A stretch of DNA of 64,000 nucleotides. It comes from Bacillus sp. ISL-45 (GTDB lineage Bacteria > Bacillota > Bacilli > Bacillales > Cytobacillaceae). Positions within the stretch are counted from its first letter, which is position 1. Every line of letters begins with the position of its first letter. The notes below the pieces were generated by a model that worked only from the letters and a program-made list of their open reading frames with translations, was not told the DNA's origin and searched no databases. Positions 34,082 through 42,430 of the stretch are shown here, one piece after another. The DNA lies in NCBI RefSeq assembly GCF_018613195.1, contig NZ_JAGGQQ010000004.1, forward strand, positions 62,001 through 126,000, in the 5' to 3' direction. Both the position numbers and the translations under genes were made by a program.

Positions 34082-35599
34082 TTATACGTTAAACGGATTA
34101 AGCGGGCGGCTGCCGTAATAAGAGACGATACTCTTTGTTTCTGTATATAAATCAAGTGTTTCGATGCTGAGTTCACGGCCGAATCCGGATTGCTTATAGC
34201 CGCCGAATGGTGTGCCCGGGAATGCAGAGAACGGGCAGTTAATCATGACGATCCCCGCCTGGATCTGTTTTGATACCCTTGTTGCACGGCCGTAATCCTT
34301 CGTCCAGATGGCAGAACCAAGTCCATATTCACTGTCATTCGCCAGTTTGACAGCTTCTTTTTCATCCTTGAACTTCATGACGACAACAACTGGCCCGAAA
34401 ATTTCTTCTTTTACAGCTTTCATGCTGTGATTCGTTTCAGCAATGATGGTAGGCTCATACCAGTAGCCATTTTCATAGCCTTCTAGATTCGCAGCTTTTC
34501 CACCTGTTAAAACTTCAGCTCCGTCAGCAACTGCAGATTTTACATATCCATCAATGACATCCATTTGGTCCTGGCTGATGACCGCGCCGACATGAGTTTC
34601 CTTTTCAAATGGATTCCCAAGCTTAAGCTGCTTTGTTTTTGCGACGAATTTCTCCATGAACTCTTCATATACATCCTCATGGACATACAAACGAGAACGT
34701 GCTTCACATGATTGGCCAGTATTGTAGAAAATCCCGAATAGAGAGCCCGCTACTGCAGCATCAATATCCGCATCTTCAAAAACGATGCTCGGTGACTTTC
34801 CGCCAAGTTCAAGAGTCACACGCTTTAGGGTTTGGGAGGCTCTTGCCATGATATCCTTGCCGATTGGCGTTGAACCTGTAAAGGCTACTTTGTCAACTTT
34901 ATCGTGCTCGACCAGATAGTTCCCCACTACTGAACCAGATCCAGGAATGACGTTCACAACGCCTTCAGGTACACCCGCTTCGATACAGATTTCACCAAGG
35001 ACGACTGCCGATAATGGTGTCAGTGAGGCTGGCTTCACGACAACCGAGCAGCCGACGGCGATTGCCGGAGCGATTTTCCACGCCGCCATCATCATCGGAT
35101 AGTTCCAAGGAATGATCTGGGCACAAACGCCGACAGGCTCTTTTTCGGTAATATTTTGGAATGCACCAGGCATGCTGTTCACTGCACCGCGGTGACTGAC
35201 AATCGCACCTGCATAAAATTCGAAATCCTCGATTGCCTGCATCACCTGTCCCTGTGCTGCAGCCAGAGATTTACCTGTATCGAGAATCTCCAATTCTACC
35301 AGTTCATTGAAACGGGAGCGCATGATTGAAGCGATCTTATTCAGTGTTCGGGAGCGCTTGTTGACAGGAAAATGGCGCCACTTCCCAAAATCGAACGCAT
35401 TTCTGGCCGCCTGTACCGCAAGCTCTGCGTCTTCTTTTGAAGCCTTAGCCACGGTTGCAACTTCCTCGCCTGTCGCCGGATTGTAGACTTTGTAGGTTTC
35501 GCCATTGACGCTGTCCTGGCGTACTCCATTGATGATCAGCTGATATGTCTCGCGTTTTACTGCCATTGCTTCGAATTTTTGCTCTTTTACTGTTGTCAC
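34082..35599 (-). CDS. Aldehyde dehydrogenase
   Basis: This 505-residue NAD(P)-dependent aldehyde dehydrogenase has PWNYP, VAFTGSTPIGKDIM, the general-base Glu in TLELGGKSP and the nucleophile Cys in NTGQSCEARSRLYV. GTG 35599 lies 9 bases after AAAGGAG, whereas ATG 35608 abuts it. In the paa operon two roles are possible: phenylacetaldehyde dehydrogenase, or the aldehyde step after oxepin-CoA ring opening that is done by the PaaZ dehydrogenase domain in E. coli. No hydratase domain is fused here. The second role fits the missing paaZ. Confidence 0.86.
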   Translation of the reverse strand: MTTVKEQKFEAMAVKRETYQLIINGVRQDSVNGETYKVYNPATGEEVATVAKASKEDAELAVQAARNAFDFGKWRHFPVNKRSRTLNKIASIMRSRFNELVELEILDTGKSLAAAQGQVMQAIEDFEFYAGAIVSHRGAVNSMPGAFQNITEKEPVGVCAQIIPWNYPMMMAAWKIAPAIAVGCSVVVKPASLTPLSAVVLGEICIEAGVPEGVVNVIPGSGSVVGNYLVEHDKVDKVAFTGSTPIGKDIMARASQTLKRVTLELGGKSPSIVFEDADIDAAVAGSLFGIFYNTGQSCEARSRLYVHEDVYEEFMEKFVAKTKQLKLGNPFEKETHVGAVISQDQMDVIDGYVKSAVADGAEVLTGGKAANLEGYENGYWYEPTIIAETNHSMKAVKEEIFGPVVVVMKFKDEKEAVKLANDSEYGLGSAIWTKDYGRATRVSKQIQAGIVMINCPFSAFPGTPFGGYKQSGFGRELSIETLDLYTETKSIVSYYGSRPLNPFNV

Positions 35600-35635
35600 G
35601 CGTAACATCTCCTTTTAGTAAATTGATTGATAAAT

Positions 35636-36409
35636 TTATTCACCCTTGAAAACGGGTTTTCTTTTTTCCATGAACGCCTGGACGCCTTCTTTATGGTCGG
35701 CGGTCTTCCCGGCAATCCGCTGGCTCTGGGCATCTCTTTCAAGATACTCCTCAAAGCTTGAATGCCAGCTTGCCTTCAAGTTCCTTTTGATCAGGCCGAT
35801 TGCCTTAGTAGGCATATTGGCAAGTCTTTCTGCAAACGCAGAGACATTGTCGTTCCAGTTGTCCAATGAGTAGATTTCCGTAACCAGCCCCAAATCCTTT
35901 GCCTTGTCTGCCGAAATTTTTTCCCCAAATACAGCTAGCTCCATTGCTTTCGCGTGGCCGATAAGCCGTGGAAGATAATATAGATTGCCGGCATCCGGAA
36001 CAAGGCCTACATGGATAAACGCTTCTACAAAGCTTGCTTTTTCAGAAGCGATCCGGAAATCGCAGGCAAGAGCAAGACTCATACCGGCTCCTGCCGCAAC
36101 ACCATTGACAGCTGCAATCACAGGTTTTTCACAACGGTCAAGTTCCATAAGCATCGGATTATAGCGTTTACGAAGCACTTCGCCATGGTCCATTTCATCT
36201 GAAACTCCTGCCAAATCCTCACCTGAACAAAATGCCCGGCCTGCACCCGTTATAACCAGCGTCCTTACCTCTTTATCGCGCGAAGCAGACTTGATTGCGG
36301 TCTGGATTTCCTTGTTCAATTGCTCGGTGAATGCATTCAATTTATCAGGACGGTTCAGGGTGATGTAGGCTACCTGATTCCGCACTTCATACAAAACGGT
36401 TTCAAACAC
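35636..36409 (-). CDS. paaG: 1,2-epoxyphenylacetyl-CoA isomerase (PaaG-like)
   Basis: This 257-residue crotonase-fold protein has the PaaG marks: SGEDLAGVSDEMDHG, GVAAGAGMSLALACDF and EAFIHVGLVPDAGNLYYLPRLIG with the catalytic Asp in PDAG in place of the usual second glutamate. PaaG converts ring 1,2-epoxyphenylacetyl-CoA to oxepin-CoA. The start codon is GTG 36409, preceded by AAGGGGGTA. It is separated by 14 bases from the preceding crotonase gene. Confidence 0.87.
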   Translation of the reverse strand: MFETVLYEVRNQVAYITLNRPDKLNAFTEQLNKEIQTAIKSASRDKEVRTLVITGAGRAFCSGEDLAGVSDEMDHGEVLRKRYNPMLMELDRCEKPVIAAVNGVAAGAGMSLALACDFRIASEKASFVEAFIHVGLVPDAGNLYYLPRLIGHAKAMELAVFGEKISADKAKDLGLVTEIYSLDNWNDNVSAFAERLANMPTKAIGLIKRNLKASWHSSFEEYLERDAQSQRIAGKTADHKEGVQAFMEKRKPVFKGE

Positions 36410-36423
36410 AGCTATGTACCCCC

Positions 36424-37203
36424 TTATTTCCCTTTAAAATCCGGCTTTCGTTTTTCTTTAAAAGCCCTCATGCCTTCCTTCTGGTCTTCTGTCGCAAAAA
36501 GCATATAGAAGTTTTTACGTTCATATTGCATTCCTTCATATAGAGGATAATCGACTGCTTTCAATACAGATTCTTTAATAAGTCTAACGGCAATCGGAGC
36601 CTGATCCGCGATTGTATCCGCAAATTTTAGAGTTTCCTCCATCAGTACTTCTTCGGCAAAAGTAGAATTAATGATTCCATGGTATAAGGCTTCTTTGGCA
36701 GTGATACGCCTGCCGCTGAGGATCCATTCCATTGCCTTCGTTTTGCCGACAAGCTTTGTGAGCCTCTGCGTTCCGCCTGCTCCAGGCATGACGCCAAGAT
36801 TAACTTCAGGGAATCCGAATTCCGCATTCTCGCCGGCGAACAGCATGTCGCAGCATAGCGCCAGTTCAAATGCACCGCCCAGGGCAAATCCATGTACAGC
36901 CCCGATGACCGGCTTCTTGATCCAGGCGAGCCGATCCCAGTCGGTGAACTGGTTCAACGTTTCCATCGAGATCGCGTCCGCGTCCATCATTTCATCGATA
37001 TCGGCACCTGCAGCAAATGCCCTGCCCTTCCCTGCGAGGACAATCACCTTAATGTCAGCATCCTCGTCATATGCTTCCATTGCCGAAAGCACCTCAGAAA
37101 CCATTTGCCTGTTCAAGGCATTCAGGACCTTCGGGCGGTTAAGCTCGATTAATCCAATTTGTCCCTTTACAGATATTTCAATCATTTCATAGCTTTTATT
37201 CAT
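36424..37203 (-). CDS. paaF: Enoyl-CoA hydratase (PaaF-like)
   Basis: This 259-residue crotonase keeps both glutamates of true hydratases ([29 protein letters not shown]) and FAAGADIDEMM. PaaF hydrates 2,3-dehydroadipyl-CoA. Its ATG 37203 overlaps the end of the EthD-family gene. Three crotonases in one operon include one PaaG type and two hydratases; which hydratase carries out the PaaF step is inferred from position and is not certain. Confidence 0.78.
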   Translation of the reverse strand: MNKSYEMIEISVKGQIGLIELNRPKVLNALNRQMVSEVLSAMEAYDEDADIKVIVLAGKGRAFAAGADIDEMMDADAISMETLNQFTDWDRLAWIKKPVIGAVHGFALGGAFELALCCDMLFAGENAEFGFPEVNLGVMPGAGGTQRLTKLVGKTKAMEWILSGRRITAKEALYHGIINSTFAEEVLMEETLKFADTIADQAPIAVRLIKESVLKAVDYPLYEGMQYERKNFYMLFATEDQKEGMRAFKEKRKPDFKGK

Positions 37204-37504
37204 TCACTTCTTCACCGATCATCATCGTGACCAGATCACCCGCAAAGCTCATAACATCCTTTCCGGAAGCTTTGCCTTCAGCAGATTTCATACCGGCTTT
37301 CAATGCTTCATGATCGTCATAATACATTTCACACATTAGATAATATTTCCCTTCCCCGCCCATTGGGCTTCCGACGATGCGTGTCACTTCCATTTTACGG
37401 AGACCTGGGATTTTCGAAGTAAGCGGGGCATGCGTTTCGAAATAGTGCTTGTCAAATGCATCTTTGTCCTGTGGATGCTTGTAAATCGCAATTAGTTTAA
37501 CCAT
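37196..37504 (-). CDS. EthD-family protein
   Basis: This 102-residue ferredoxin-fold protein has the EthD hallmark HYFETHAPLTSKIPGLRKMEV and a C-terminal FAGDLVTMMIGEE. The family includes small dimeric proteins associated with oxygenases and cytochrome P450 systems. ATG 37504 follows AAGGGAGAG; ATG/TTG codons farther upstream are unsupported. It is embedded in the paa operon and its stop overlaps the paaF start by 8 bases. A role in stabilising or resolving a reactive intermediate is possible but not shown. Confidence 0.8.
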   Translation of the reverse strand: MVKLIAIYKHPQDKDAFDKHYFETHAPLTSKIPGLRKMEVTRIVGSPMGGEGKYYLMCEMYYDDHEALKAGMKSAEGKASGKDVMSFAGDLVTMMIGEEVNE

Positions 37505-37622
37505 TAAAAATCTCTCCCTTTTCTTTTTAAAATTTTTATAGACCAAATAGAATATATGCATTGCTTCTTGAAGCTATTAATCAATTGATATGACACCTAA
37601 GAATCTTTTTTCGACTTTGGCG

Positions 37623-38105
37623 TCACATCATAGTTGATACTGGTTTCATTGCCTCGAATGGGTTTTTGCATGATTTGCAGTATAAAATGCTGCGGCATGC
37701 TGTTGGACCAAAGAGGTTCTCCATTGTCGTATAGGTGGATCCGCAGTAAGGGCAATCGGCCTGCCACTCACCCGTTTCTGCAATGTGCCTTGGCGGAGGA
37801 GCGATGCCGAATTCCTTCAGCTTTTCCCTGCCCAGCTCTGTGACCCGTTCGGATGTCCATGGCGGGCTGAAAATGAATTTAACCTCTACCTTTTCAACTT
37901 CATCAAGAACTGATACTGCTTTAATCACATTGTTTTTGATGATATCTAGTGCCGGACAGCCCATGAAGGTAGGCAATAGCTTTATCAAAACTTCATTTGA
38001 TTGGATTTCGACTTCCTCGAGCATACCAAGTTCGATTATCGATACACTGTCGATTTCGGGATCCTTCACAGTTTGCAAAGCTTCGATAATTTTATCTCTT
38101 ATCAT
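37623..38105 (-). CDS. paaD: Phenylacetyl-CoA epoxidase subunit PaaD
   Basis: This 160-residue protein has an N-terminal MIP18/DUF59 Fe-S assembly domain (TVKDPEIDSVSIIELGML; FMGCPALDIIK) and a C-terminal cysteine-rich zinc ribbon (CPYCGS...CRSILYCKSCK). PaaD is needed to mature the PaaABC epoxidase. The stop at 37623 lies about 118 bases ahead of the EthD gene, the widest gap in the operon; no terminator is seen there. Confidence 0.93.
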   Translation of the reverse strand: MIRDKIIEALQTVKDPEIDSVSIIELGMLEEVEIQSNEVLIKLLPTFMGCPALDIIKNNVIKAVSVLDEVEKVEVKFIFSPPWTSERVTELGREKLKEFGIAPPPRHIAETGEWQADCPYCGSTYTTMENLFGPTACRSILYCKSCKNPFEAMKPVSTMM

Positions 38106-38111
38106 TCATCA

Positions 38112-38930
38112 TCACCAGCTTGCTGCCGGATCGGATTTATAGACCTCACCCAATGTATCAAGAGCAGTCTGCAAGTCAGCGGTATGCTCGCCATTTCGCC
38201 CATTTCCGCTCTTCATCCCGAATTGATCTGGCATCTCCAGGTTAAGGGATTCGAAAACCGGTGACATCATTTGCATCCATTTCGTTTTCAAAGCTTCCTC
38301 TGAATCTAACAATTTGTGCTTTGAGAATTCTTCGGCCTGGCTTCCCATGGAGAACAATCCTTCGAGTTCAGCAAAAACCTTCTCCATCGCGGCTTCCATC
38401 CTTTTCCTCGCTTCTCCTCCAGCACTCACAAGCTGAGAGAACCACGTTTTCCAATGCAGTAAATGGTAGTAAAGTTCCATATTGATCTTTACTGCTGCTT
38501 CCGCTAATGGCTGGTAGGATGAATTCTTCAGCGATTCAATTTTTACTTTCTTAGCCTGGGCGTAAAAATAGTTCCTCACAACCGCAAGTGCCCAGTCATA
38601 ATGCGGCTCTGTCAAATAAGTACCTGGTCCGTTCACTTTTTCTAGTAAAATCGCATTCTTTCGTTCTGCTGCCGGCCTTGAGTGGGCAAGCTGGTCAGGT
38701 TCACCCGCACCAAGGTCGCTAAGAAGCTGATAAAACATTGCAGCATGGCCCATTGTATCCTGGCTGATTGAAGAGAAAGCGACGTCCTCTTCAATATGGG
38801 GAGCAAGTCCCAGCCACTCGGAACCCCGGTAGGCAATAATGAAATCATCATCAGCAAGCTGGAACAGGAGTTCAACTGCAGCGTCGCGAAGTTCTTCATT
38901 TTTTAACGCATCTTCAAGTTCATATTTCAT
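38112..38930 (-). CDS. paaC: Phenylacetyl-CoA epoxidase subunit PaaC
   Basis: This 272-residue ferritin-like protein is the structural partner of PaaA: EDALKNEELRDAAVELLFQLADDDFIIAYRGSEW, EEDVAFSSISQDTMGHAAMFYQLL and LEKVNGPGTYLTEPHYDWALAVVRNY are family stretches. ATG 38930 overlaps the paaB stop in an ATGA arrangement, so the upstream ATG 38951 inside paaB is not used. It has no own promoter and is part of the paaABCD block. Confidence 0.93.
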   Translation of the reverse strand: MKYELEDALKNEELRDAAVELLFQLADDDFIIAYRGSEWLGLAPHIEEDVAFSSISQDTMGHAAMFYQLLSDLGAGEPDQLAHSRPAAERKNAILLEKVNGPGTYLTEPHYDWALAVVRNYFYAQAKKVKIESLKNSSYQPLAEAAVKINMELYYHLLHWKTWFSQLVSAGGEARKRMEAAMEKVFAELEGLFSMGSQAEEFSKHKLLDSEEALKTKWMQMMSPVFESLNLEMPDQFGMKSGNGRNGEHTADLQTALDTLGEVYKSDPAASW

Positions 38931-39274
38931 TTCTCCTGCTTCCCTCCCCATGACAAGATCTCCTTTTCATCAAGCATTTCCTGCTCGTAGTGGCGCCATT
39001 TCTTTTTTAAATAACCGTAGCCTTTCGTATTCCTGTAATCCTTGTTATCAAGCCTTTGCAATGTTTGTCGCTCTTCAAGTGACATCTTTCTGATATCATC
39101 CCGCTTGACGACCCAAATATCGGCAACCGGCTCCCGCCTCATGAAATTCTCCTGAGCCATCACAAGGGCCAGCTCGTGGTTCGGGGCCAGCAATGAGAAC
39201 TGGTACTGCATAGGCGAAGTGGCCGTCCTTTTGCTGAAGACTTCAAACTCCTGATAAAATCCATTTCCAGACAT
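38927..39274 (-). CDS. paaB: Phenylacetyl-CoA epoxidase subunit PaaB
   Basis: This 115-residue subunit has FEVFSKRTATSPMQYQFSLLAP and the ALVMAQENFMRREPVADIWVV segment of PaaB, which bridges PaaAC heterodimers. The C-terminal tail (YLKKKWRHYEQEMLDEKE) is longer than in many homologues. ATG 39274 follows AAAGGAGAG. It is 55 bases after paaA and overlaps paaC by 4 bases. Confidence 0.92.
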   Translation of the reverse strand: MSGNGFYQEFEVFSKRTATSPMQYQFSLLAPNHELALVMAQENFMRREPVADIWVVKRDDIRKMSLEERQTLQRLDNKDYRNTKGYGYLKKKWRHYEQEMLDEKEILSWGGKQEK

Positions 39275-39329
39275 GATCTCTCTCCTTTCCTGTGGTATTC
39301 CCGGGGCTAATTCTTCATTTGCTGGAGGA

Positions 39330-40289
39330 TTATGCTTTAGCGCTCAATGCGTCGATGACCCACTTGTTGTTGGTATAGGAAATTTCCCTAAGCCTTAAAC
39401 GATCCTTCGATTTTGGTCCATTATTCTTAATGATTTGCTTGAACTTGCTCCAATCGGGCTGCTTGTATTGCCAAATGCCTGACTCCTGGTCAAAATGCAT
39501 CGTTTCATCTGGCAGCTTCAAACCAAGCGACAGGACCCTTGGAATATATTTTGTGAAAAAGTCCTGGCGGAGCTCCTCGTTTGTTTTCGTTCTGATCCTG
39601 TATTTGATGGTTGTGTCCTGTTTGGAAGTTCCAGTAGTAGACGCATCTGCAGGACCGAAGAACATAAGAAGCGCTTCCCACCATCGGTCCAACGAATCCT
39701 GGATCATCGCTTTCTGCTCGTCTGTTCCTTCTGCAAGCGCCATGATGATCGCCTCACCGTGCTGGGCGTGGAAAACCTCCTCGGCGCAGATTCGCTTCAA
39801 CGCTCTAGCGTATGGCCCATATGATGCATCAAGCATATTCGTCTGCGATATAATGGCTGCACCATCGACAAGCCAGCCAATCAATCCGGCATCTCCCCAG
39901 GTTTTTGCTTCCATATGGAAGACATTGTGGAATTTCAAGTCGCCTGATAGCAAATCCTGAATGATGTTCTCGCGTGATTTTCCAAGCGGCTTCATCAAAT
40001 CTTCCGCCACTCTTAACAGCAGTTGTCCGTGTCCCATTTCATCCTGCACCTTCGCCATGATCCCCAGTTTTCTTTTCAAAGAAGGAGCTTTTGGCACCCA
40101 TTCCTTTTCGGGGAGCGCACCCATTATTTCACTGATGCCGTGCATTGAAATAAGCTTGATCAGTGTCATTCGATAGTCATCCGGCATCCAATCTTCAGCC
40201 TCGATTTTATCGCCAGCTTCAATCCGGCTCATAAAGTGCTCATATTTAGCCTCTTCGCTCAGTAGCTCGAAGGAAATTGTGTTTTCCAT
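39330..40289 (-). CDS. paaA: Phenylacetyl-CoA epoxidase catalytic subunit PaaA
   Basis: This 319-residue di-iron protein epoxidises the ring of phenylacetyl-CoA using O2. Iron-binding helices are visible in KVQDEMGHGQLLLRVAE and RICAEEVFHAQHGEAII, with the Glu and His residues of the ferritin-like site. ATG 40289 follows TAAGGAGGT. It is the second gene of the operon after paaK. The electron donor PaaE is not encoded in the window, so reducing power must come from an unlinked reductase. Confidence 0.94.
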   Translation of the reverse strand: MENTISFELLSEEAKYEHFMSRIEAGDKIEAEDWMPDDYRMTLIKLISMHGISEIMGALPEKEWVPKAPSLKRKLGIMAKVQDEMGHGQLLLRVAEDLMKPLGKSRENIIQDLLSGDLKFHNVFHMEAKTWGDAGLIGWLVDGAAIISQTNMLDASYGPYARALKRICAEEVFHAQHGEAIIMALAEGTDEQKAMIQDSLDRWWEALLMFFGPADASTTGTSKQDTTIKYRIRTKTNEELRQDFFTKYIPRVLSLGLKLPDETMHFDQESGIWQYKQPDWSKFKQIIKNNGPKSKDRLRLREISYTNNKWVIDALSAKA

Positions 40290-40309
40290 GCTGCCTTACC
40301 TCCTTAGAT

Positions 40310-41635
40310 TTAAGTTCCAATCGCTTCCTTTGTTTTATCAACAATCCGCACTGCCTTCCCTTCAGAGCGCGGTATTGTTTTTGGACGATGCACCCGTACC
40401 TCCATCGATATCAGACACTGGCTCCTGAGCAATGATTGAATCCTTTGCTCAAGTTGGTAAACCGAATCCGAAATCGGATCCGCCCCGATCACTGTGAAAT
40501 ATTCCTCATTCATCTCAACATGCAGCTCAAGAACTTTTAACGTACGCTTCTGTAAAATCTGAATCTGGTAATGAGGGGCAAGTTCAGGTACTGTCAGCAG
40601 GCAATGTTCAATCTGTGATGGGAACACATTAACGCCATTGATGATCAGCATGTCATCGATTCTTCCTTTGACTCGGGACATTCTCACTGTCGTCCGTCCG
40701 CAGCTGCATTTTTCCTTCGTCAGGGAAGCAATATCCCCCGTACGATAGCGGATGACCGGAAAGGCTTCCTTCGTCAGGCTTGTGAATACCAGCTCCCCTT
40801 CTTCTCCCTCAGGAACAGGTTTTAACGTTTCAGGGTCAATTACCTCAACTAAAAAATGATCTTCGGCAACATGGAGTCCCTCCTGGGCTTCATGGCATTC
40901 ACTTGCGACACCAGGCCCGATCACTTCGCTGAGCCCGTAGATGTCACATGCCCTGATTCCCAGTTTTTCTTCGAGCGTCTTCCTCATTTCTTCTGACCAA
41001 GGCTCAGCCCCGAAAATACCGTATTTCAATGAAGTTTCGCGTGGGTCCATGCCCATTTCCTCCATCGTTTCAGCGATATTCAGAATGTAAGAAGGTGTCC
41101 CGCAAATGACCTGCGGTTTAAAATCTTCAATCAACATGATTTGTCTCTGGGTGTTGCCGCCGGAAACTGGTACAGTAACCATCCCCAACTGTTCACTTCC
41201 GTAATGCAGGCCCAACCCGCCGGTGAAAAGGCCATAACCATAAGCATTATGCAGAAAATTGCCCGCTTCACCGCCGCCAAGAGCAATCGCCCTGGCGACA
41301 ATCTCTCCCCACATTTCTATATCATTCTGTGTATAGCCAACCACAGTCGGCTTGCCGCTTGTTCCCGATGAAGCGTGTACCCTGACCAATTCACTTTGTG
41401 GAACAGCGAAAAGCCCGAATGGATAGTGATTGCGCAGATCTTGCTTCTCTGTGAAAGGAAGCGCTTCCAAATCTTCCAGACTATTTAGCCTATCAGGCGA
41501 AAAATTCGCATCCTCAAATTTCTTTTTGTAAAATGGCACCCTTTGAGCAACTTTCTCCACTACTGCCTTGAGTCTTTGAAGTTGGAGTTCTTCTATGGAC
41601 TCACGACTGCTCGTTTCAATTTCATGTAGAATCAA
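40310..41635 (-). CDS. paaK: Phenylacetate-CoA ligase
   Basis: This 441-residue AMP-forming ligase activates phenylacetate. Motifs are VHASSGTSGKPTVVGYT, IYGLSEVIGPGVASEC, RTGDIASL and the C-terminal RSEGKAVRIVDKTK, all of PaaK. The start is TTG 41635 with GGGGG upstream. It heads the operon paaK-A-B-C-D-EthD-F-G-ALDH-H-J-ECH. If phenylacetyl-CoA is made directly from phenylpyruvate, PaaK would serve free phenylacetate only. Confidence 0.93.
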   Translation of the reverse strand: MILHEIETSSRESIEELQLQRLKAVVEKVAQRVPFYKKKFEDANFSPDRLNSLEDLEALPFTEKQDLRNHYPFGLFAVPQSELVRVHASSGTSGKPTVVGYTQNDIEMWGEIVARAIALGGGEAGNFLHNAYGYGLFTGGLGLHYGSEQLGMVTVPVSGGNTQRQIMLIEDFKPQVICGTPSYILNIAETMEEMGMDPRETSLKYGIFGAEPWSEEMRKTLEEKLGIRACDIYGLSEVIGPGVASECHEAQEGLHVAEDHFLVEVIDPETLKPVPEGEEGELVFTSLTKEAFPVIRYRTGDIASLTKEKCSCGRTTVRMSRVKGRIDDMLIINGVNVFPSQIEHCLLTVPELAPHYQIQILQKRTLKVLELHVEMNEEYFTVIGADPISDSVYQLEQRIQSLLRSQCLISMEVRVHRPKTIPRSEGKAVRIVDKTKEAIGT

Positions 41636-41672
41636 GATTACGCCCCCTGCAATACATAAAATTTTATTTATA

Positions 41673-41722
41673 TAACGTTATATAACCGTAACACTATAAA
41701 TGTGTTATATATTTTAAAACAA
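41673..41722 (-). promoter_or_regulatory. Promoter and operator of the paa operon
   Basis: TTGTTT (41722-41717) and TATAGT (41698-41693) are 18 bases apart on the minus strand. TTACG-N8-ACGTTA (41673-41691) directly follows the -10. The motif overlaps a perfect 18-bp palindrome TTATATAACGTTATATAA at 41668-41685. Confidence 0.6.
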
Positions 41723-41886
41723 AGATAACGTGTATATAGGAAAAAGTCAATTATTTTTCTGAAAACTTTAATTTTTACTGAAGAAAATCTAGTTGCAGAA
41801 GGTAAAAGAAGTGATTGTGGTGATTTTTATATGATTATTGGGAAAATCTTTAGCGGGTGTGAGAGAATTCCTGGTGATTTTACTAA

Positions 41887-42068
41887 GGCTCTTTTCTCAA
41901 ACTTTGTTGTTATTGACTACAATGCAGAAATTGAATGACCTATGTTTCTTCACAAAATTAAATCTTATTACTGAGAAAAGAGCTTGCACACTTAATACCG
42001 AACTACAAAATGGCTTTTATCACGTTAAAATCGGCTTTAGGATTTTAACAACAATCTTTTAGAAAACT
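41887..42068 (-). repeat. Family-A dispersed repeat, copy 2
   Basis: This is the reverse complement of the copy at 10417, starting GGCTCTTTTCTCAAAC and ending near ACAATCTTTTAGAAAA. It lies in the 570-bp gap between paaK and the glnA-linked element, where no gene was found. Confidence 0.75.
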
Positions 42069-42172
42069 ACCTTTACTAAGGAGGTTAAGATCGTAGTGAG
42101 TACTATTTTAAGCGTGTGACCACAAAAGACGCTTTCTCTCCAGCTTATGTCCCTTTTCAGGTATAAAAACGA

Positions 42173-42193
42173 CCTCCTGACAGAGTCAGGAGG
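42173..42193 (-). terminator. Displaced original glnA terminator
   Basis: CCTCCTGAC / GTCAGGAGG (42173-42181, 42185-42193) with GTTTTTA on the minus strand lies 13 bases past the duplicated glnA 3' end and behaves as its natural terminator. Confidence 0.72.
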
Positions 42194-42205
42194 CCAATTT
42201 GTTCT

Positions 42206-42259
42206 ATTAATACATGCTCATATACTGTTCGCGTTCCCATGGGTGAACTTGTGTACGGA
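42206..42259 (-). repeat. Left attachment repeat (copy of glnA 3' end)
   Basis: A 54-bp stretch matches 45937-45990 with four mismatches, all silent in the glnA frame. It encodes [16 protein letters not shown] and stop, the last 16 residues of glutamine synthetase, without the rest of the gene. Confidence 0.85.
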
Positions 42260-42397
42260 TTATGCTCTATCCTGCGTTTATTATTCTTAGGGTATCTCAA
42301 AAGTTTATATAATAGGAAAATATAAATGAATTGTTTCACTTACAAGCATATGTTTTTTCGAATCCTGGGGCAGTTTTGGGGCAGTACAAAAATATTA

Positions 42398-42425
42398 GGG
42401 TCAAGTTAGTAAATCAACTTGGCCC
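42398..42425. terminator. Terminator after replication-relaxation remnant
   Basis: GGGTCAAGTT / AACTTGGCCC (42398-42407, 42416-42425) is followed on the minus strand by TAATATTTTT. Confidence 0.65.
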
Positions 42426-42430
42426 GATTT

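Noticed and set aside
42157-42339. 60-residue minus-strand open frame
   Set aside because: It reads the duplicated glnA 3' end and its terminator in a different frame; the duplicate explains the sequence.
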